From the NCBI RefSeq assembly GCF_000427825.1, contig NZ_KE386593.1, positions 155,246 through 219,245 of the forward strand: a DNA stretch of 64,000 bases, in the 5' to 3' direction. This DNA is from Thermocrispum municipale DSM 44069. GTDB taxonomy: Bacteria; Actinomycetota; Actinomycetes; Mycobacteriales; Pseudonocardiaceae. A program made the translations under genes and the position numbers. The notes under the pieces were generated by a model, which ran no database searches, was not told where the DNA came from, and saw only the letters and a list, made by a program, of their open reading frames with translations. Positions 60,219 to 64,000 of the stretch are shown here, piece after piece (positions within the stretch are counted from its first letter, which is position 1; the number at the start of each line of letters is the position of its first letter).

Positions 60219-61043
60219 TCAACAGGTCCCGTCGGTCAGCGCGAACCCGCTGACCTCGTCCCCGTCGGGCACCGCGAACTCGTACGTCGTCCCCGCCCCG
60301 GTGTCCGCTCGATACACGCCGTCGGACTCCGTGCCGTCCGGGTAGGTGTTGCGCAGCTCTTCCTTCGAAGTGCCCGAACCAACCCCCTCCGGCGTGCGGC
60401 CGTTGTTCCCGGCCGAGATGCGTCCGACACCGGACTCGGAGATCGTGAGGGCGCTGACCTGATCGTCGCGGGTGGACAGCACATACGTCGTGCAGCCCTG
60501 CGGCGGCGCGGTGTTCTCACCGAGATAGCCGGCTTTCCGCACCTCCTCGTACGACATCCCCAGCTCGATCGGCCCCCACCCGCTCGGACCGATCGGCCCA
60601 CTGGCGTACAGCGGCACATTCGGCACGTCCGGTGAGCTGTCCTGCGAGGTCTTCGACGGCGGTGGTGGCTCGCTGCGTGGCTCCGACTCCGGCGCTTCCT
60701 TCGTGTCGCTCTGCGTCGGCACCCGCTCCACCTGCGGTTCGCGTGACGGAGGCGCCACCGACGAGCTCTCCGCCGTCGACAGCGTCGGCCCTGTACCCGA
60801 CGCGGCCACCGTGCCCTGCTGATCGCCATTGGGCGGCATCGCCATCACGGCGACGCCCACCGCGGCGACCGCGACCACCGCGAGGCCGCTGCCCACGACG
60901 GCCATCTCCCGGCGCCTGCGCACCCGACGGGCCCCGGAGACCACCGCGTCCCGCGCGCCCGGCGCGACGTGAACGGTCAGCCGCTCGTCGTCGAACAACC
61001 TGCGCAGGTCCGACACCACGTCGTGATCGGAACGCTCACTCAC
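60219..61043 (-). CDS. Membrane protein coupled to SigE-family sigma factor (candidate anti-sigma)
   Basis: A 274-residue single-pass protein. The cytoplasmic part (1-45) is charged: VSERSDHDVVSDLRRLFDDERLTVHVAPG. The helix at about 48-69 is AVVGSGLAVVAVAAVGVAVM. Outside, a Ser/Pro/Glu-rich linker precedes a ~110-residue domain (GPIGPSGWGPIELGMSYEEVRKAGYLG...). No anti-sigma zinc motif is seen. The GTG lies in the sigma-factor stop codon with GGAGG upstream, so a partner role is inferred from coupling and topology. Confidence 0.72.
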   Translation of the reverse strand: MSERSDHDVVSDLRRLFDDERLTVHVAPGARDAVVSGARRVRRRREMAVVGSGLAVVAVAAVGVAVMAMPPNGDQQGTVAASGTGPTLSTAESSSVAPPSREPQVERVPTQSDTKEAPESEPRSEPPPPSKTSQDSSPDVPNVPLYASGPIGPSGWGPIELGMSYEEVRKAGYLGENTAPPQGCTTYVLSTRDDQVSALTISESGVGRISAGNNGRTPEGVGSGTSKEELRNTYPDGTESDGVYRADTGAGTTYEFAVPDGDEVSGFALTDGTC

Positions 61044-61564
61044 GGCTGACCTCCCTCCTTCGCTGCTCCGGCCAGCTTCTTGCGCAGTGAAGTGATGGCC
61101 TTGCTCGCCTGGCTCTTCACCGTTCCCGGGCTCACGCCCAGGCTGTGCGCTATCTCCGCTTCGGACAGTCCTTCGTAGTAACGCAGAACTATCACCGCAC
61201 GTTGCCTCGGCGGCAGTTCGCGTAGCGCCTGCCACAGCGGTTCGTGCTCGAACGGGTCCGGATGCTGGTAGGTGTCGCGATTCTCCGGCAGCTCGGCGAC
61301 CAGCTGCTCCCGCCGCCGCTTGCGCCACCGGGAGATGTGCGCGTTGGCCATGGAACGCCGCACGTAGGCGACCGGGTCGTCGGTCTTGCGCGAGATGCTG
61401 TTCCAGCGCGAACCGATCTTCTCCAGCACCGTCTGCACCAGGTCGGCGCCGTCGTGCGGGTTGCCGGTCAAGGCGTAGCCGTAGCGCAGCAGCCCAGGCA
61501 GCTGGGCATCGACGAACTCGCCGAAATCCCCCAGCTCGCGCGCCACGGCCCCGCCCCCCATCAC
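61040..61564 (-). CDS. SigE-family RNA polymerase sigma-70 factor
   Basis: A 174-residue group 4 sigma factor of the SigE (TIGR02983-like) family. Region 2 has LLRYGYALTGNPHDGADLVQTVLEKI (25-50), and region 4 has LPPRQRAVIVLRYYEGLSEAEIAHSLGVSPGTVKSQASKA, the -35-binding helix-turn-helix. It directs RNA polymerase to a small regulon. The start GTG/ATG lies in the stop of the DUF5926 gene, and its own stop overlaps the membrane-protein start, so three genes are translated in series. Confidence 0.9.
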   Translation of the reverse strand: MMGGGAVARELGDFGEFVDAQLPGLLRYGYALTGNPHDGADLVQTVLEKIGSRWNSISRKTDDPVAYVRRSMANAHISRWRKRRREQLVAELPENRDTYQHPDPFEHEPLWQALRELPPRQRAVIVLRYYEGLSEAEIAHSLGVSPGTVKSQASKAITSLRKKLAGAAKEGGQP

Positions 61565-62445
61565 CGCAAGGTCAGTTGCCGTCCGAGAATGCCGTCCCGA
61601 GCCCGCCGCTCCTCACCGGTCAACGGCTCGGCGGACAAGCTGGCCAGCGCCTGCTCCAGCCGCTCGCCGAACCGCTCGACCGGCTCGGCCCACTCGCGGG
61701 CATGCGCCTCACGGTCGACGTCCCACACCGGAACCAGCAGGCCGTGCGCGCGGAACGAGCCCGCATAGCGGGAATCCTCCCCGAGGTCCAGTTCGCCGCG
61801 TGCAGACAATCGCGCCAAGGCTTTGAGCACGTCGTTCTCCGGCTCCGGCCGGACCCACCGGATGTGCGCCTTCTCGCCGGTGTCCACCCAGTACACGGCC
61901 GGACCGATACGGTGCGTCGGCAGGATCGCCTCGTTGGCTCGCTCCAGCGACAGCTGCACCTCTTTGCTGGTCGAGTCCTGATCCTCGGGCAGCCACCAGG
62001 AGAAGTCGTCGTGCAGCTCCGGCACCAGCTCGGCGTCGGTCTTCACCAGATCCTGCAGTCGCTCGCCCTCCTCGGGCGGGCTCGTGGTGTCCGGCGCGGC
62101 GAGCACCTCGCCCTCCTCGGCCGCCAGCACCCAACGCAGGCTGCGCCCGATGTCCCGGCTGACATCACCCGAGCGGGTCTGCACCTGCATGGCCACGAAC
62201 CGCTTGCCGTCCGCCCGCACCATCGCAGCGGCCGCCCCTGGCAGCACGGTCGCCAGCGTGACCTCGCCACCGTCGGCCAACGGCAGCTGCACGGTCGCCG
62301 ACGGCACGAACTCACGCATCGCGATCAGCTCGGTCTCCGCGGCCAGGCCCTCGAACGGCTGAGCCACGAAGACGTCGCGGACCTTCTGCTTCTTCCTCTC
62401 CTCGGCCCGGCGTGCGGTACGCGCGCGGCGGGAACGCTTGGCCAC
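61561..62445 (-). CDS. DUF5926-family protein
   Basis: A 294-residue cytoplasmic protein. The N-terminus AKRSRRARTARRAEERKKQKVRDVFV is very basic. The following fold contains FEGLAAETELIAMREFVPSATVQL, RSLRWVLAAEEGEVL and DDFSWWLPEDQDSTSKEV. The family is actinobacterial and of unknown function. GAGGAGG precedes the GTG by 9 bases. First gene of an operon with the SigE-family sigma factor and its membrane partner. Confidence 0.83.
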   Translation of the reverse strand: MAKRSRRARTARRAEERKKQKVRDVFVAQPFEGLAAETELIAMREFVPSATVQLPLADGGEVTLATVLPGAAAAMVRADGKRFVAMQVQTRSGDVSRDIGRSLRWVLAAEEGEVLAAPDTTSPPEEGERLQDLVKTDAELVPELHDDFSWWLPEDQDSTSKEVQLSLERANEAILPTHRIGPAVYWVDTGEKAHIRWVRPEPENDVLKALARLSARGELDLGEDSRYAGSFRAHGLLVPVWDVDREAHAREWAEPVERFGERLEQALASLSAEPLTGEERRARDGILGRQLTLR

Positions 62446-62500
62446 GTGAAAACCTCCTCGCTGCGGGTTGTCGCCCCGGTTGGTTGAAACTACCCGGTGG

Positions 62501-63511
62501 CTAGCGGCGCGCCCCGGCCGGGCGGACCGCCCGCAGCGGGGGTGCCGCGGCGTCGGACCGCACGGCGACGACCTGCAGCCGCTTGCCGCCCAACGGCCGC
62601 TCCGGGGAGAGCAGCATCCCGATGCGTCGGATGACCAACACGGTGATGACGGCCAGCGCGGCCGCGGCCCAGTGGGTGATGCCGGTCAGCAGCACGGCGT
62701 CCGCCATGGCCTGCACGCCCTCGCCCATTCGCCGCCACAGCGTCACGGCCACCAGGACCGCGTTCAGCACGCACGCCGCCCACCACACCACGACCAGCCG
62801 CGACGGCCTCGGCCGGGAATCCGCAGGCTTGCCCATCGCCAAGTGCTCGAGCTCGGCGACCACCGGCCCGGCGAGCACCAGGGCGGCGAACGCCACCACG
62901 GCGACCAGCACCGGCGCGGCGATCACCACGACCAGCTGCGGCAACTCCACGCGGTACTCCACCGCCGCCACGACAGCGAGCAGGACCCACAGGCCGACCA
63001 GCCGGATTCCGGCAGCCACCGGACCGTAAGCGGGCTCGACGTCGGTAAGCCGGGACGCCTCGGCACGGGCCAGGTTCAGCCACCACAGCCCGAGCACCAG
63101 CGCGGCGAACAGCAGGATCGGGATCGGGTACCAGAACCCGGTCACCAGCCCGTCGGACAACCGCACGGACACCGTGCTGAGCGGTTCGTCCCGGCTGATC
63201 ACCAGCAGCGCGTAGCGCCAGAACTCGGCGGCGCCCGCCAGCACCGCGAACACCGCGATCGCCACCAGCACGCCGACCGTCCACGTCCCCACCGGCCGAA
63301 TCAGCTCGTCGGGCCGGGCGCGTGCGCTGCGGGTGCCCGGCACCGAGGTCGGCTGACGCCAGATCAGGTTCGGAAAGCCCCAGCGCGGTGGCGCCGGATA
63401 CTTCGGCGGGCCGGTGTAGGGCGGCTCCGGCGACCGGCGACGCGGCGCAGCGCCGGGCGGCGGGCTCGCCGTCCAGCGGACCGAGAAGCCACGAGCCGGA
63501 TCCAGCGTCAT
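62501..63511 (-). CDS. DUF4328-like membrane protein
   Basis: A 336-residue protein. The N-terminal 80 residues are cytoplasmic and Pro/Arg-rich (SPEPPYTGPPKYPAPPRWGFPNLIW). Six to seven helices follow, between about 80 and 310, including SDGLVTGFWYPIPILLFAALVLGLWWLNLARAEASRL, which has the WxxPxxxLxxxx...R pattern of DUF4328. The ATG at 63511 lies 5 bases after the stop of the rhodanese gene, so the two are co-transcribed. Function unknown. Confidence 0.72.
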   Translation of the reverse strand: MTLDPARGFSVRWTASPPPGAAPRRRSPEPPYTGPPKYPAPPRWGFPNLIWRQPTSVPGTRSARARPDELIRPVGTWTVGVLVAIAVFAVLAGAAEFWRYALLVISRDEPLSTVSVRLSDGLVTGFWYPIPILLFAALVLGLWWLNLARAEASRLTDVEPAYGPVAAGIRLVGLWVLLAVVAAVEYRVELPQLVVVIAAPVLVAVVAFAALVLAGPVVAELEHLAMGKPADSRPRPSRLVVVWWAACVLNAVLVAVTLWRRMGEGVQAMADAVLLTGITHWAAAALAVITVLVIRRIGMLLSPERPLGGKRLQVVAVRSDAAAPPLRAVRPAGARR

Positions 63512-63516
63512 CGCAG

Positions 63517-63870
63517 CTACAGCACCGTCGGTTCGACGTTCGGGTCCTCGGCCACCACCGGCCTGCCCTCGGTCAGCCACGACTTCATGCCGCCCGCGAC
63601 GTTGCACGCCTCGAACCCGTTGGCGTTGAGGAAAGCGGTGGCCTGCTCGGAGCGGCCGCCGGTGCGGCACACCACGTAGATCGGCTGATCGTCACCGAAT
63701 TCGGCCAGCTCGGCCATCCTGGCGGGCAAGTCGCGCAACGGGATGTGCCGCGCGGTCGGCGCGTGACCGGCGCGCCACTCGTCGTCCTCGCGGACGTCGA
63801 GCAGTGGGAACTCGCCGTCGGGCAGGTCAGCCACCCGGGTGGTCGGTACGTCTTCGGCAAACATTGGCAC
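63517..63870 (-). CDS. Rhodanese-like sulfurtransferase
   Basis: A 117-residue single-domain rhodanese. The fold starts FPLLDVREDDEWRAGHAPTARHIPL (21-45); the active-site loop is VCRTGGRS with nucleophile Cys68, and the C-terminal helix is ACNVAGGMKSWL. It carries sulfur as a persulfide in the cytoplasm. The start is GTG 63870 or ATG 63864; neither has a clear ribosome site. Confidence 0.9.
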   Translation of the reverse strand: MPMFAEDVPTTRVADLPDGEFPLLDVREDDEWRAGHAPTARHIPLRDLPARMAELAEFGDDQPIYVVCRTGGRSEQATAFLNANGFEACNVAGGMKSWLTEGRPVVAEDPNVEPTVL

Positions 63871-63906
63871 GGTGCCGATGGTGCCACGATCGCCGTAGGG
63901 TTGGCG

Positions 63907-64000
63907 TCAATCGGGCCGGTTCCGGTGCTTACCCGGCGTGAGCCGGACGCGTTCCTCGGCCTGTCCGTACCGCGGAATGTCCTTGTCCCGCAGGAAGCCG
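63907..64000 (-). CDS. C-terminal end of an unidentified protein (partial)
   Basis: The reverse frame from 63999 encodes 30 residues, GFLRDKDIPRYGQAEERVRL..., then TGA at 63909-63907. Codon bias is coding-like. The gene continues past the window edge; the family cannot be told from this tail. Confidence 0.6.
   Translation of the reverse strand, partial: GFLRDKDIPRYGQAEERVRLTPGKHRNRPD

Overview
The window comes from a very GC-rich actinomycete. It has frequent GTG starts, 4-bp stop/start overlaps and many genes with a -10 hexamer placed for leaderless transcription. A DprE1/DprE2/UbiA module for decaprenyl-phospho-arabinose, which belongs to the mycolata and Pseudonocardiales arabinogalactan wall, together with a single-chain acyl-CoA carboxylase, GAF-ANTAR and SigE-type regulators and DUF2510, DUF4328 and DUF5926 proteins, fits a Pseudonocardiaceae-like chromosome. 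Genus is not claimed. No phage, insertion sequence or CRISPR array was seen.

Layout. 1-3.4 kb: 3' end of tRNA-Lys, a DUF2510 protein with a scramblase-like domain, a broken LysR gene and a secreted protein. 3.4-11.7 kb: cell-wall block with GtrA, DprE1, DprE2, UbiA, a PAP2 phosphatase and two tandem DUF6541-type polytopic membrane proteins; a third copy lies at 16.5 kb. 11.7-16.3 kb: an alpha/beta-fold protein without its nucleophile, an F420-type oxidoreductase, a HAD phosphatase, an acyltransferase and a secreted SGNH esterase. 18.5-23.8 kb: a sugar-nucleotide/glycolipid locus containing an LpxA-like N- or O-acyltransferase coupled to a flippase-like membrane protein, a divergent DegT aminotransferase/Gfo-Idh oxidoreductase pair, and a GT4 glycosyltransferase. 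This is the best candidate for an undescribed system, because it looks like the GnnA/GnnB/LpxA branch of lipid A synthesis in an organism that should have no lipid A.

23.9-36.2 kb: mostly housekeeping and stress genes, namely LhgO, a maleate-isomerase-like protein, SerS, a haloalkane dehalogenase, a septum-formation protein, a zincin, PheA, a macro-domain protein, Hsp20 with a perfect CIRCE element, and CoaA. 36.7-42.5 kb: small stress and membrane proteins, an HTH-SUMF1 fusion without the first FGE cysteine, a SecD-head lipoprotein and a GAF-ANTAR regulator. 42.7-48.2 kb: the 1829-residue single-chain carboxylase. 48.4-56.6 kb: a methyltransferase with two paralogous unknowns, OsmC, a DUF4333 lipoprotein, GDT1, an IclR pair and a BNR-repeat protein. 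56.7-60 kb: an operon of CPBP protease, nucleotidyltransferase and arginine deiminase, followed by ferritin under DtxR/IdeR-like boxes. 60.2-64 kb: a DUF5926/sigma/membrane-protein operon, a DUF4328 protein, a rhodanese and the end of one more gene.

A second theme is short tandem repeats (23-56 bp) lying directly 3' of genes. In two cases (after the carboxylase and after GDT1) the repeat unit is a copy of the gene's own 3' end including its stop codon.
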